64,000 bases of DNA from Rossellomorea aquimaris (GCF_000935355.1 NZ_JXZC01000009.1:82993-146992); one strand, 5' to 3'; positions 9,664-18,085 are shown, numbered from the stretch's first letter. Notes: a model not told the origin generated them from the letters alone. A program made the numbers and translations.

Positions 9664-9697
9664 GCTTGTCGGGCCTCCCAAAGCCGCCTCCGCTTTT
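9664..9697 (+). repeat. right-hand fragment of the dispersed palindromic repeat
   Basis: CTTGTCGGGCCTCCCAAA followed by GCCGCCTCCGCTTTT matches the right end of the two full 115-bp repeats at 49754-49995, with the last 16 bases identical. The left half is absent, so it cannot form the full palindrome. Confidence 0.75.
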
Positions 9698-9737
9698 CTT
9701 TTTATTCTCTCGGTTTCCATTAATTTAAGTTGAAAGG

Positions 9738-9749
9738 GAACGTATATTC
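9738..9749. promoter_or_regulatory. LexA box-like site 1
   Basis: GAACGTATATTC differs at one base from the Bacillus LexA/SOS core GAACNNNNGTTC. It lies 28 bases upstream of a second, perfect site before polY2. Confidence 0.45.
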
Positions 9750-9776
9750 GGTTAAAATCATAGATATACTATATAA

Positions 9777-9788
9777 GAACGTTTGTTC
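9777..9788. promoter_or_regulatory. LexA box (SOS operator) of polY2
   Basis: GAACGTTTGTTC is a perfect GAACNNNNGTTC core within AGAACGTTTGTTCT, just after the TATACTATATAA stretch that probably holds the -10 box. LexA bound here would block transcription of polY2-yqjX until DNA damage. B. subtilis polY2 (yqjW) is a known SOS gene. Confidence 0.8.
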
Positions 9789-9815
9789 TACTTAGGTAAA
9801 ATGGAGGACGAAGAT

Positions 9816-11079
9816 ATGACTGTCGATTACAGTGTGCTGCCACACCACAAGATTTTGTGCATCGATATGAAGAGCTTTTATGCTAGCTGTTCGGCTGTCA
9901 TGGAGGGGCTGGATCCCCTTGAATGCCACTTGGCTGTAGTCGGGGATAAAAGTCGGCAGGGAAGTATTGTGCTGGCGGCCTCGCCCAGGATGAAGAAGGA
10001 CTTTGGGATCAAAACGGGGTCGCGGATGTTTGAAATTCCAAACGACCCGCGCATCCGGCTTGTAGAGCCGAAAATGGCGACGTATGTCCGGATTTCCACG
10101 GAGCTGACCCGCCTGTTTCATCGTTATGTGCCGAAGGATGCCATCCATACGTACAGCGTGGATGAAAGCTTCATCAAGATTGATGGAGCGACGAGTCTCT
10201 GGGGAGACGCGACCACCATCGCCCGCAAAATCAAAGATGATATGGAAAGGGAATTTCAGCTTCCATGCGCCATAGGAATCGGACCCAATATGCTCTTGTC
10301 CAAGCTGTGCCTGGATCTTGAAGCAAAGAAAAAAGGGGGTTGCCGAGTGGACATATGAAGACGTCCCTGAAAAGCTGTGGCCACTGTCACCGCTCCGTGA
10401 AATGTGGGGGATAGGCGGACGTCTTGAGAAGACCCTCAATCGCATGGGCATTTTCTCTATCGGCCAATTGGCGAAGTATGACCTGGAAAAGCTTGAGGCG
10501 AAGTTCGGTGTGATGGGCAATCAGCTTTATTACCATGCATGGGGGGTGGATCTATCTGAAATCGGGGCCCCGATCATGGATGGGCAGGTCAGCTTCGGCA
10601 AGGGGCAGATTCTGCTGCGGGACTATAAGGAGAAAAAAGAAATCAAACGCGTCATTTTAGAAATGTGCGAAGAAGTCGCAAGACGCGCCCGGACCCACCG
10701 CAAGGCAGGCAGGACCGTCAGCTTTGGGATTGGGTACAGCCACGAAGAATTCGGCGGGGGGTTCCACCGGTCACGGACAATAGAGGAACCGACCAACATC
10801 ACCATGGATCTGTACCGGGTCTGCCTGGAATTATTCGAAGAAAATTACAATGGAAAAACCGTACGGAAAATCAACATCGCCCTTTCGAATATCGTAGAGG
10901 ACGGGGCGCTGCAGGTTTCGCTTTTCGAACCGGACCGCTGGGAAAGGCGGGAACTTGGGTATGTAGTGGATCGCATCCGGAACAAATACGGGTCAGGCGC
11001 CCTGCTCCGTGCGGTTTCCTATACGGAAGCCGGGACAGCAAGGCATCGTGCCCGTCTGGTGGGCGGACATAAATCGTAA
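9816..11079 (+). pseudogene. polY2: Y-family DNA polymerase PolY2 (YqjW/UvrX), frameshifted
   Basis: Translesion DNA polymerase of the UmuC/DinB type, split by one extra base. The first part (9816 to about 10334) has the catalytic DMKSFYASC near residue 18, a steric-gate region, YSVDESF with the second acidic pair, and the IGIGPNMLLSK helix-hairpin start. The frame then shifts at an A6G5 run (10329-10339); removing one G restores the sequence KKKGVAEWTYEDVP. The second part runs through the thumb (MWGIGGRLEKTLNRMGI) and the little-finger domain to 11079. ATG 9816 has GGAGG 8 bases upstream. GC content is visibly higher than in neighbouring genes. A sequencing error in the homopolymer would make the gene intact. 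Confidence 0.85.
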
Positions 11080-11099
11080 GGAATAGAGAGGTGAGAGTA

Positions 11100-11432
11100 T
11101 TGATCCGCGATCGAGGAAGAATCAAATGGACATCCATGATGCTGCCCGAGCATGTGAAACTCTTAAGGGATTGGGCAAAGGAAGATACGTACGAAAAGAG
11201 GATCGAACTTGACGAGCAGGAGCTGGACAGGATGAATGAAGTCGTGGCAGAGGCGATGGAGTTTGGTAGAATGGTATCGATTACCCACTACGCGAAGCAT
11301 CGTCATCAATTATCGATTGGAACCGTTCATCATGCCGACCCGCTGGATGGGAAGCTCCACGTCGTAGACAGGTTCGAAGACGTACACTATATTCCGCTTG
11401 CAAGCGTCGTGGACATTCGCTTTTTTGATTGA
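11100..11432 (+). CDS. yqjX: YolD-like protein YqjX
   Basis: A 110-residue YolD family protein. These small proteins are encoded immediately after UvrX/YqjW-type polymerases in Bacillus and are thought to act as UmuD-like partners of the polymerase in damage tolerance. Typical features are the KWTSMMLPEH start and the HYAKHRH then DRFEDVHYIPLASVVDI C-terminal half. A TTG at 11100, preceded by GAGGTGA at 5 bases, is the best start; it lies 20 bases after polY2, so the two share the LexA-controlled transcript. It ends in IRFFD, a typical YolD end. Confidence 0.85.
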   Translation: MIRDRGRIKWTSMMLPEHVKLLRDWAKEDTYEKRIELDEQELDRMNEVVAEAMEFGRMVSITHYAKHRHQLSIGTVHHADPLDGKLHVVDRFEDVHYIPLASVVDIRFFD

Positions 11433-11439
11433 TGTTCCA

Positions 11440-11477
11440 ATGAAAAGAGAGACTTCGGGTGAAGTCTCTCTTTTCAT
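11440..11477. terminator. bidirectional terminator between yqjX and the CDGSH gene
   Basis: ATGAAAAGAGAGACTTC and GAAGTCTCTCTTTTCAT form a perfect 17-bp stem around GGGT. It serves two convergent genes. Confidence 0.75.
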
Positions 11478-11482
11478 AGCAT

Positions 11483-11698
11483 TCATTCTTCGTCCAATAC
11501 CTTTTCGGCACGCACACATGATTCAAATTTCCCTTTGTGAGAAGCGTCGCAAAACGGCATGTTGGTTGATAAACCGCAGCGGCAAAGAGTAAACACTTGT
11601 TTCGTTGGAAATACATTTCCGTCGGCATCAATCAGTTCCACATCGCCGCTTACGCGAAAAGAACCGTTATCATTCACTTTAATTTGAGCTTTTGTCAT
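11483..11698 (-). CDS. CDGSH-type iron-sulfur protein
   Basis: A 71-residue protein holding one CDGSH iron-sulfur motif: CRCGLSTNMPFCDASHKG, with the three Cys and one His that bind a [2Fe-2S] cluster (near residues 39-55). It is the short bacterial form, without membrane anchor. Such proteins are thought to carry electrons or clusters; a specific role here is unknown. AAAGGGTGG stands before the ATG at a good distance. The neighbouring HesB-like gene yqkB also concerns Fe-S chemistry and is divergently transcribed. Confidence 0.85.
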   Translation of the reverse strand: MTKAQIKVNDNGSFRVSGDVELIDADGNVFPTKQVFTLCRCGLSTNMPFCDASHKGKFESCVRAEKVLDEE

Positions 11699-11827
11699 GA
11701 AAACCCACCCTTTCTAGAAATACAAAAGAATCCCCACTATCGATAGTAAGGTGAAAAGAGTAAAAAAGCAATATTCTAAAGGAATCTAATGAAATATGAT
11801 AGGATAAGGGACAGAGGAGGTCGTCGA

Positions 11828-12160
11828 ATGAAAATCCAACTAACGAACGAAGCAACCCGAAAGATTCAAGATAAAATCGGGACGCAAAAGGGTCACCTGA
11901 AATTAAAATACGATACAGAAGGCTGCGGCTGTGTGGTGAGCGGCATTCCTACCTTATGGTTTATCCACCACCCAGTTGAAGGTGAAGATATAAAAATAGA
12001 AACCAACACCTTACCGATCCTTGTAGAAAAGTCAAAGATGGTCTTTCTTGATGAAGAACTGAAGATTGACTTTTCTTCACAAAGCAATACATTCCAATTA
12101 AAAAGCCCCGGGCAGATCATAAATGGGAGAATGAACTTTTTGATGTTTCCAGGGGAATGA
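11828..12160 (+). CDS. yqkB: HesB-like (YqkB family) protein
   Basis: A 110-residue protein of the HesB/IscA-like domain superfamily in the YqkB branch. It starts MKIQLTNEATRKI, as A-type Fe-S carriers do, and has CGCVVSG near residue 35; but it lacks the C-terminal CxC pair of true IscA carriers, so a role in cluster transfer is not assured. B. subtilis YqkB is the same size and stands in the same place. ATG 11828 is preceded by GAGGAGG at 7 bases; an upstream ATG at 11789 lacks a ribosome binding site. Confidence 0.8.
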   Translation: MKIQLTNEATRKIQDKIGTQKGHLKLKYDTEGCGCVVSGIPTLWFIHHPVEGEDIKIETNTLPILVEKSKMVFLDEELKIDFSSQSNTFQLKSPGQIINGRMNFLMFPGE

Positions 12161-12188
12161 AAAGAAACGAAGCTGACTCTTAGTTAGA

Positions 12189-13121
12189 TCAAAGGGTCAG
12201 CTCATTTTCCCTCATCAACTCGTCAAACATCATGGCCAAAGAAACCCCGGTTTTCCATCCATCCCATCCATCCCATCCATCCCATCCATCCTCTACAGAC
12301 CAGCATGCAGATAGAATCGAATGACAGAACCCGTATCGGATCAAACGTCCATAAGAGAGGGAAAGAAGGGAAGCGATAGTCCGGGTCCTGTATCGGAGCA
12401 GCTCCAACGGCACCTCCCATTTCTTCCATTCATTCAACATAAACTGAATGCAGTCATATTCCCGCTCGCCGATGATTCCTTTTGGGTCAATGGCCGTCCA
12501 GCCTGAAGACTCCGAGTACAGTATATTCCCATGATGGAGATCACCATGCAAGAGAAAGAGGTCTGTGGAAGTACCGAGCAACTCAGGAAAAAGGTCTTCA
12601 GCTTTTAAGACGAGTTCTTCAGGGATGGGCCCGCTTCCTCCCTTGAATCTTTCCCGCAGCCGTCCAATTCCTTTTGACCAGGATTGAACGGTAGGGTATG
12701 CGTGTTGGGTAACGGGTTTATGCCATAAACGATCAGCAACAAGGGAGAACACATTCAGGACCTCTTCTTCATTCTCAACGGAGTGAAGGGAAGTACCCGG
12801 TGTGAGGCGATCTAACAGGATCCATCCCTCTTCCTTATGAAAATCTATGACCTCCACCATGCCCTTCCCTTGGAAATCCCGAAGCGCATGAAACTCATTG
12901 GAAAAGTCGTTGTTCGGATATCCGACCTTCAGAACGGCATCCCGTTCATTCCCGATCTGGACCGGTACCACAAAGTTATAGCTCAATGAATAAGGCTCAC
13001 CGTAGGTTAGGTGGAACCGATTCTTTAAGGACAGCAGCAGCTCTTCCACGTTCGAAATCCACCCTGCACCTGACTCGCCATACATGGTTTGCATTTTTGA
13101 TTTGAAATCAGCAGGAATCAA
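12189..13121 (-). CDS. aminoglycoside/hydroxyurea phosphotransferase-like protein
   Basis: A 310-residue kinase-fold protein resembling the APH(6)/hydroxyurea phosphotransferase family, which uses ATP to phosphorylate small drug molecules. It shows an N-lobe with AVLKVGYP (ATP-binding Lys), the Brenner motif LLHGDLHHGNILY (near residue 190) and the metal-binding AIDPKG about 20 residues later. Whether it gives resistance is unknown. The TTG start overlaps the stop codon of yqkD and has AAAGGA upstream, so the two are one operon. Near the C-terminus, W-D-G is repeated four times, encoded by a 9-bp tandem repeat. Confidence 0.75.
   Translation of the reverse strand: MIPADFKSKMQTMYGESGAGWISNVEELLLSLKNRFHLTYGEPYSLSYNFVVPVQIGNERDAVLKVGYPNNDFSNEFHALRDFQGKGMVEVIDFHKEEGWILLDRLTPGTSLHSVENEEEVLNVFSLVADRLWHKPVTQHAYPTVQSWSKGIGRLRERFKGGSGPIPEELVLKAEDLFPELLGTSTDLFLLHGDLHHGNILYSESSGWTAIDPKGIIGEREYDCIQFMLNEWKKWEVPLELLRYRTRTIASLLSLSYGRLIRYGFCHSILSACWSVEDGWDGWDGWDGWKTGVSLAMMFDELMRENELTL
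12256..12292. repeat. 9-bp tandem repeat inside the phosphotransferase gene
   Basis: About four copies of the unit CATCCCATC in direct tandem, in frame, giving (WDG) repeats on the coding strand. Because the unit is a multiple of three, copy-number change would alter length without frameshift. Confidence 0.85.
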
Positions 13122-14044
13122 GAGACAACATCCTTTTCGTTTAGCACAAATTGTTTTAGAAACCGTTGGATCAGCTCTTCGTATTGTTCAGGATTGTCAT
13201 TATACGATTGGGCGTGGGTCCCGTGGAAATCGAGGAAAAGCTCCTTTGGGCCCTGCTTTTTTTCGAACAGCTCCTTTGTCATTTGAGGCAGGATAAAGTC
13301 ATCATTTTTGCTGTGAATGAATAACACGGGCTTTTGGATGTTTTGGACAACCGAAATAGGTGATAAATCCTTTAAAGTATACCCTTGCCGGAGCTTTAGC
13401 GTCCGATTGACGAGGGGAAGAAGGAATCTTGCCGGCATCTTCACTTCTACACTCATGCGGTAAGAGAGCTGTTCACCAAAGTCGGAGAAAGGACAGTCGG
13501 CAATGTAAAAATCCGCCCGGTCTTCCACGCTGCCGGCATAAAGGAGCAGGGTGGCTGCACCCATGGACTCCCCGTGGATTCCGAAGAAGACATCCTCCCC
13601 TTCACGACGGATCAGCTCATCCACCACGGCCTTTAGATCATATTTTTCAAAATATCCGTAGCTTGTCGTCTTCCCGCCGGATTCCCCATGACGCCTGTGG
13701 TCATAAATCACGGCATTGAATCCCTGTTTGAGGAAGAGATTCATATATTTGATCGAGTTCCATTTATTTTCCGTCACACCATGGGAAAAGATCATGAATT
13801 TATTATGGGGGTGGGGCTTCACGAATACCGCTTTAATGTCATAACCGTATCGGGAAGGGATCAGCACCTCTTCTTTAGGAAGGGAGTCATATTCCTCTTC
13901 AATCAGCCGGGTAGATTCCGCTTCACGTGCCCGGATGAAGTCATCCCCTTTTTTCGGTAAATACATAAATCGATTGGTAATATAAACGCCAAGCAGACCG
14001 ATAGAGGAAAGGGTTCCGCCCAGGATCGCCAGTTTTTTTCTCAT
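13118..14044 (-). CDS. yqkD: alpha/beta hydrolase YqkD
   Basis: A 308-residue alpha/beta-hydrolase with an N-terminal membrane anchor (residues about 5-25) that would place the enzyme domain outside the membrane. It shows the oxyanion HGVTENKW, DHRRHGESGG, the nucleophile elbow GESMGA with catalytic Ser, and a C-terminal HSKNDDFI (acid) and HAQSY (His). Substrate is unknown; YqkD-like proteins are related to cinnamoyl esterase/BAAT-type hydrolases. Start chosen at ATG 14044, with AGAGGTG 6 bases upstream; two in-frame ATGs lie slightly upstream. It overlaps the phosphotransferase start, forming an operon. Confidence 0.85.
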   Translation of the reverse strand: MRKKLAILGGTLSSIGLLGVYITNRFMYLPKKGDDFIRAREAESTRLIEEEYDSLPKEEVLIPSRYGYDIKAVFVKPHPHNKFMIFSHGVTENKWNSIKYMNLFLKQGFNAVIYDHRRHGESGGKTTSYGYFEKYDLKAVVDELIRREGEDVFFGIHGESMGAATLLLYAGSVEDRADFYIADCPFSDFGEQLSYRMSVEVKMPARFLLPLVNRTLKLRQGYTLKDLSPISVVQNIQKPVLFIHSKNDDFILPQMTKELFEKKQGPKELFLDFHGTHAQSYNDNPEQYEELIQRFLKQFVLNEKDVVS

Positions 14045-14120
14045 CGTCATCACCTCTGGGAAAATCATTTACTCATATTGTAGCAAATGAAGGAAAAAAG
14101 AGGAATTTTGAAGGGGAAAT

Positions 14121-14152
14121 AAAAAAGGTGCCTCTGGGAGAGACACCTTTTC
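14121..14152. terminator. intrinsic terminator
   Basis: AAAAAAGGTGCCTCT and AGAGACACCTTTT form a stem around GGG; A-rich left and T-rich right. On the minus strand it closes the small gene at 14164-14295. Confidence 0.7.
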
Positions 14153-14163
14153 AGGCATGGAAC

Positions 14164-14295
14164 TTACGATTTAGCATTTTGTCCTTTAGTAGGATGAATG
14201 GCTTTATCCAGTTCTTCTTTCGCTATGGTATGTGAAACTGTATCTGCATTGGGTTTTCCTTTTTGACTGAATCCTTTATCGCGTTTTTGGCTCAT
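14164..14295 (-). CDS. small basic hydrophilic protein, 43 residues
   Basis: A short open frame starting at ATG 14295 with AAGGAG 9 bases upstream and ended by a terminator. The peptide starts MSQKRDKGFSQKGKP and ends KGQNAKS; it is rich in Lys, Gln, Asp and Ser and has no hydrophobic segment. Size, composition and lack of structure resemble small spore-specific proteins of Bacillus, but I cannot match it to a named one. The ribosome binding site and the terminator argue that it is a real gene. Confidence 0.55.
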   Translation of the reverse strand: MSQKRDKGFSQKGKPNADTVSHTIAKEELDKAIHPTKGQNAKS

Positions 14296-14353
14296 GTGAC
14301 TCATCTCCTTAAGGGTTATCTGGTATAGAATGCTCTAAGAAGAGGGGACGTAT

Positions 14354-15259
14354 TCACGATTGATTCAATTCATACAGGCGGTAGTAACCGCTTTCAATCG
14401 GGCGGCTGACGTGGGGCTTCACAAGCTCAATGGCCACTGCAAGCTTCTCGGGATCCACACCTGTGGAAATCCCCATTTCTTCCAACATGTACACTACATC
14501 CTCAGTCGCTACATTCCCTGTTGCACCAGGAGCAAAAGGACAGCCCCCGAGTCCCCCGGCGGAAGTGTCGAAGCGGTCGATCCCCGCTTGCAGCGACGCT
14601 AGGATATTAGCGAGTGCCATCTTCCGTGTGTCATGGAAATGCGCTGTCAGTAATGTGTGGGGTAATTCCTGTTTCAGCAAAGCAAACAGATCATGGGCTT
14701 CTATAGGATTAGCCTGACCAATCGTATCAGCGACACTTAATTCGTCCACACCTAAAGAAACAAATTTCTTACATAGAGAAAGGGTGTCCTCCGGTAAGAT
14801 TTTTCCTTCATATGGACAGTAGAAAGCGGTAGAGATACAGGCTCTTACGAAGTAGCCCCGTTCTTTCAGCTCAGAAATAAGAGGAGCCAGGCCCTCAAGG
14901 GCTTCATTCGTTGTCTTGTTGATATTTTTCTGATTAAAGGTGTTACTTACGCCTACGAATACTGCCACGGACCTGCAGCCTGTTTCATAGACCCGTTCAA
15001 TCCCTCTTTGATTAGGAGCAAGGACAATATCCCGGGAATCGATTGTCATGCAGGAGTCGACAATCTCACTGGCATCCTGCATTTGCGGAACCCATTTTGG
15101 AGAAACAAACGAAGTCAGCTCCATTTCCTTGATTCCCGCTTGTTTCAAGCGAAGGATAAATTCTTTTTTCACGTCCGTCGGGACAAAATTCTTTTCATTT
15201 TGCAACCCGTCTCTCGGACCAACTTCAATAATCGTTGCTTTTTTAGGTAAATGCATCAT
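14354..15259 (-). CDS. mvaB: hydroxymethylglutaryl-CoA lyase
   Basis: TIM-barrel lyase of the HMGL/DRE-TIM family, splitting 3-hydroxy-3-methylglutaryl-CoA into acetoacetate and acetyl-CoA, the end of leucine breakdown. The 301-residue protein has EVGPRDGLQNE (residues 12-22, metal and substrate), the ELTSFVSPKWVPQM region, TAHFHDTRKMALAN with metal His ligands near 208, and GGLGGCPFAPGATGNVATED with the catalytic Cys. GGGAGGAG precedes the start. It is divergent from a thiolase-scoAB operon that would activate and cleave the acetoacetate it makes. B. subtilis has a relative, yngG, in a leucine-catabolic cluster that is not present here. Confidence 0.9.
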   Translation of the reverse strand: MMHLPKKATIIEVGPRDGLQNEKNFVPTDVKKEFILRLKQAGIKEMELTSFVSPKWVPQMQDASEIVDSCMTIDSRDIVLAPNQRGIERVYETGCRSVAVFVGVSNTFNQKNINKTTNEALEGLAPLISELKERGYFVRACISTAFYCPYEGKILPEDTLSLCKKFVSLGVDELSVADTIGQANPIEAHDLFALLKQELPHTLLTAHFHDTRKMALANILASLQAGIDRFDTSAGGLGGCPFAPGATGNVATEDVVYMLEEMGISTGVDPEKLAVAIELVKPHVSRPIESGYYRLYELNQS

Positions 15260-15430
15260 TTCACTCCTCCCTCTTCATTTTAAGAAAATTTCGACATATA
15301 AATCAATATAAAAATTTTTTGACAAATTTAGAGGAATTTAACCGCTTACATAGAATGAGTTAAAGTGGAACTGTTTTTAAAGGTAAATACGTGCAAATCG
15401 ATCAGTCAGAAGAGAAAGGGAGGAAGAAAG

Positions 15431-16618
15431 ATGTCGAATGAAGTCGTCATTGTCAGTGCAGTACGCACAGCCATCGGAAGTTTTAACGGATCATTAAAAG
15501 GCATTTCAGCTTCGGAACTTGGAGCGGTTGTGATTAAAGAGGCTTTAGAGAAGGCTGGTTTAAATGGAGCCGATGTAGACGAAGTGATCATGGGGAATGT
15601 GTTGCAGGCAGGATTAGGTCAAAATCCGGCCCGTCAAGCATCCATCAAAGCGGGACTGCCTGAGCATGTACCGGCCTTGACCATCAATAAAGTGTGTGGA
15701 TCAGGATTGAAAACGGTCCACCTGGCAACGCAGGCCATCCTTTCCGGGGATGCAGATATCATCGTTGCAGGTGGAATGGAAAATATGAGTCAGGCTCCAT
15801 ATTTACTAAAAGGAGCAAGAGAAGGATACAAAATGGGTGACCAGAAGGTGGTCGACAGCATGATTTCCGACGGCTTATGGTGTGCCTTTAATGATTATCA
15901 TATGGGTGTGACGGCAGAAAATCTATGTGACCGCTATTCTCTTACAAGGGAAGAACAGGACGAATTTGCGGCCTGGAGCCAGCAAAAGGCCGCTGCTGCC
16001 ATTGAATCCGGCCGATTTGATGATGAAATCGTCCCGGTACATATCCCTCAGCGAAAAGGAGACCCTGTGGTATTCAAGCAGGATGAATTCCCCCGTAAAG
16101 GGTCGACTGCCGAGAAGCTTTCCGGTCTTCGGGCTGCATTCAAAAAAGATGGCAGTGTAACAGCAGGAAATGCATCCGGCATCAATGATGGGGCTGCTGC
16201 CGTCGTCGTCATGTCGAAGAAGAAAGCCGATGAACTGGGCATTACGCCACTGGTGACGATCAAAGGGAACGCCAATGCCGGAGTCGATCCAAGCGTTATG
16301 GGGATCGGTCCTGTTGCTGCGGTTAAAAAGGTATTGGAAAAAACAAAGCTGACGATTGAGGATATGGAATTAATTGAAGCAAATGAAGCATTTGCCGCCC
16401 AATCATTAGCGGTGGATAAAGAACTTCAATTCAAAAGGGATGCCCTCAATGTGAATGGGGGAGCCATCGCGCTGGGCCATCCGATTGGAGCAAGTGGAAC
16501 GCGCATTCTTGTGACGCTGATTCATGAAATGAAGAAGAGAGGCGTCCAGAACGGTCTCGCTACCCTTTGCATCGGTGGGGGACAGGGCGTTGCAACTGTC
16601 GTTGAACTTCACAAATAA
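15431..16618 (+). CDS. acetyl-CoA C-acetyltransferase (thiolase II)
   Basis: Degradative/biosynthetic thiolase: two acetyl-CoA to acetoacetyl-CoA plus CoA, reversible. The 395-residue protein has the nucleophile NKVCGSGLK (Cys near 89), the [11 protein letters not shown] loop, NEAFAAQ, the catalytic [11 protein letters not shown]is near 350 and the second Cys in CIGGGQG near 380. Start ATG 15431 is preceded by GGGAGG at 8 bases. With scoA and scoB right after it (38 and 18 bases apart), it links acetoacetate to acetyl-CoA. It is a homologue of B. subtilis MmgA/YhfS; I cannot say which is the ortholog. Confidence 0.92.
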   Translation: MSNEVVIVSAVRTAIGSFNGSLKGISASELGAVVIKEALEKAGLNGADVDEVIMGNVLQAGLGQNPARQASIKAGLPEHVPALTINKVCGSGLKTVHLATQAILSGDADIIVAGGMENMSQAPYLLKGAREGYKMGDQKVVDSMISDGLWCAFNDYHMGVTAENLCDRYSLTREEQDEFAAWSQQKAAAAIESGRFDDEIVPVHIPQRKGDPVVFKQDEFPRKGSTAEKLSGLRAAFKKDGSVTAGNASGINDGAAAVVVMSKKKADELGITPLVTIKGNANAGVDPSVMGIGPVAAVKKVLEKTKLTIEDMELIEANEAFAAQSLAVDKELQFKRDALNVNGGAIALGHPIGASGTRILVTLIHEMKKRGVQNGLATLCIGGGQGVATVVELHK

Positions 16619-16656
16619 GTAAAGACCGCGAAAACTAGATTCGAGGAGGGAATACA

Positions 16657-17349
16657 ATGAAACAAGTGTACACTTCATATGACGAAGCGGTGGCAGACAT
16701 CCACGATGGAGCCACTTTAATGGTTGGAGGATTCGGTCTGTGCGGGATCCCTGAAAAACTCATTCTTGCCCTTGTAGAAAAAGGTGTGAAAAACCTGACC
16801 GTCATTTCAAATAATTGTGGTGTAGACGACTGGGGCTTAGGTTTATTATTGAAAAATAAGCAGATTGATAAAATGATAGGCTCCTATGTCGGGGAAAACA
16901 AAGAATTTGAAAGACAGGTCCTATCTGGTGAGCTGGAAGTGGAATTGGTTCCTCAAGGAACGCTTGCTGAGAAGATCCGCGCCGGGGGAGCAGGGATTCC
17001 TGCATTCTACACGCCGGCGGGAGTCGGGACACCGGTAGCCGAAGGGAAAGAAACACGCACGTTTAATGGAAAAGAATATTTGCTGGAAGAAGCCTACACT
17101 GCAGATTTCTCCCTTGTTAGAGCTTGGAAGGCCGATAAGATGGGGAATCTGATCTACAACAAAACGGCTCAAAACTTTAACCCGATGATCGCGGCTGCAG
17201 GAAAAGTGACGATTGCCGAAGTAGAAGAGCTTGTTGAAATCGGGGACATCAATCCGAATGAAGTTCATACACCAAGCATATACGTGCAGCGACTGATTCA
17301 AGCTGAGCAAGAAAAGCGCATTGAAAGAAGAACAGTAAAACAAGCATAG
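16657..17349 (+). CDS. scoA: succinyl-CoA:3-ketoacid CoA-transferase subunit A
   Basis: Subunit A of the enzyme that moves CoA from succinyl-CoA to acetoacetate, making acetoacetyl-CoA. The 230-residue protein shows the CoA-binding [10 protein letters not shown] (residues 23-32) of family I CoA-transferases, [12 protein letters not shown], and the [15 protein letters not shown] loop near residue 110. GAGGAGGG precedes the ATG. Its partner scoB begins 18 bases later; the two subunits form the active complex in the cytoplasm. Together with the upstream thiolase this gives a complete acetoacetate-utilisation path. Confidence 0.93.
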   Translation: MKQVYTSYDEAVADIHDGATLMVGGFGLCGIPEKLILALVEKGVKNLTVISNNCGVDDWGLGLLLKNKQIDKMIGSYVGENKEFERQVLSGELEVELVPQGTLAEKIRAGGAGIPAFYTPAGVGTPVAEGKETRTFNGKEYLLEEAYTADFSLVRAWKADKMGNLIYNKTAQNFNPMIAAAGKVTIAEVEELVEIGDINPNEVHTPSIYVQRLIQAEQEKRIERRTVKQA

Positions 17350-17367
17350 AAGGGAGAGTGGAACGGG

Positions 17368-18030
17368 ATGGATCGTGCCAAAATGCGTGAAAGAATAGCA
17401 AGAAGAGCGGAAAAGGAAATTGAAGATGGTTTCTATGTCAACTTAGGAATCGGGATGCCTACACTGGTAGCCAACTATATCACAGAAAACAAACAGGTTG
17501 TACTTCAATCTGAAAATGGATTACTCGGAATCGGACCATATCCAGCCGAAGAAGAAGTAGATGCAGACCTCATCAACGCAGGGAAAGAAACCGTTACAGC
17601 CATTCCAGGCTCCTCTTACTTTGATAGTTCGGAGTCATTCGGGATGATTCGCGGAGGACATATCAATATCGCTATCCTGGGTGGAATGGAGGTAGCCGAA
17701 AACGGTGACCTAGCCAACTGGATGATCCCTGGGAAAATGATTAAAGGTATGGGCGGAGCGATGGACCTCGTTCACGGAGCCCAGCGCATCATCGTCATCA
17801 TGGAGCATGTCAATAAAGCAGGTGAAAGCAAGATCCTGAAAGAATGCACCTTGCCCCTGACAGGAAAAGGCGTTGTGCACCGGATCATCACGGATCGCGC
17901 TGTGATGGATGTCACGGATGAAGGCTTACTGCTTCGTGAAGTAGCGGAAGGTTTCTCTGTGGAAGACATCCAATCATCCACGGATGCGACGTTGATCGTT
18001 GATGAAGACGTGAAACTGGAAGCCTATTAA
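17368..18030 (+). CDS. scoB: succinyl-CoA:3-ketoacid CoA-transferase subunit B
   Basis: Subunit B, carrying the catalytic glutamate that forms the enzyme-CoA thioester: [12 protein letters not shown] near residue 50. Other marks are the N-terminal [26 protein letters not shown] near 100 and [17 protein letters not shown] segment. Length 220 is usual. AGGGAGAG precedes the ATG, and a terminator-like hairpin follows the gene, closing the thiolase-scoA-scoB operon. Confidence 0.93.
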   Translation: MDRAKMRERIARRAEKEIEDGFYVNLGIGMPTLVANYITENKQVVLQSENGLLGIGPYPAEEEVDADLINAGKETVTAIPGSSYFDSSESFGMIRGGHINIAILGGMEVAENGDLANWMIPGKMIKGMGGAMDLVHGAQRIIVIMEHVNKAGESKILKECTLPLTGKGVVHRIITDRAVMDVTDEGLLLREVAEGFSVEDIQSSTDATLIVDEDVKLEAY

Positions 18031-18036
18031 TGTTGA

Positions 18037-18085
18037 GAGCTGGTTAAAAGGGATGGACACTCCTTTTGGCCGGCTTTTTATTTTT
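18037..18085 (+). terminator. intrinsic terminator after scoB
   Basis: AGCTGGTTAAAAGG and CCTTTTGGCCGGCTTTTT form a stem with small mismatches, followed by TATTTTT. Confidence 0.65.

Noticed and set aside
10665..11137. Long plus- and minus-strand frames over the second half of polY2
   Set aside because: They come from the high GC content of that segment; only the polY2 frame has family motifs.
12256..12292. CRISPR-like array
   Set aside because: Units are 9 bp in direct contact with no spacers and no cas genes anywhere in the window.
12223..12429. Alternative minus-strand frame across the (WDG) repeat
   Set aside because: It lies wholly inside the phosphotransferase gene in another frame; the main frame has the kinase motifs on both sides of the repeat.
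15319..15356. Sigma-A or sigma-L promoter for the thiolase operon
   Set aside because: TTGACA at 15319 has no -10 at 16-19 bases, and no GG-N10-GC pair of a sigma-L promoter is present; I could not settle the promoter.
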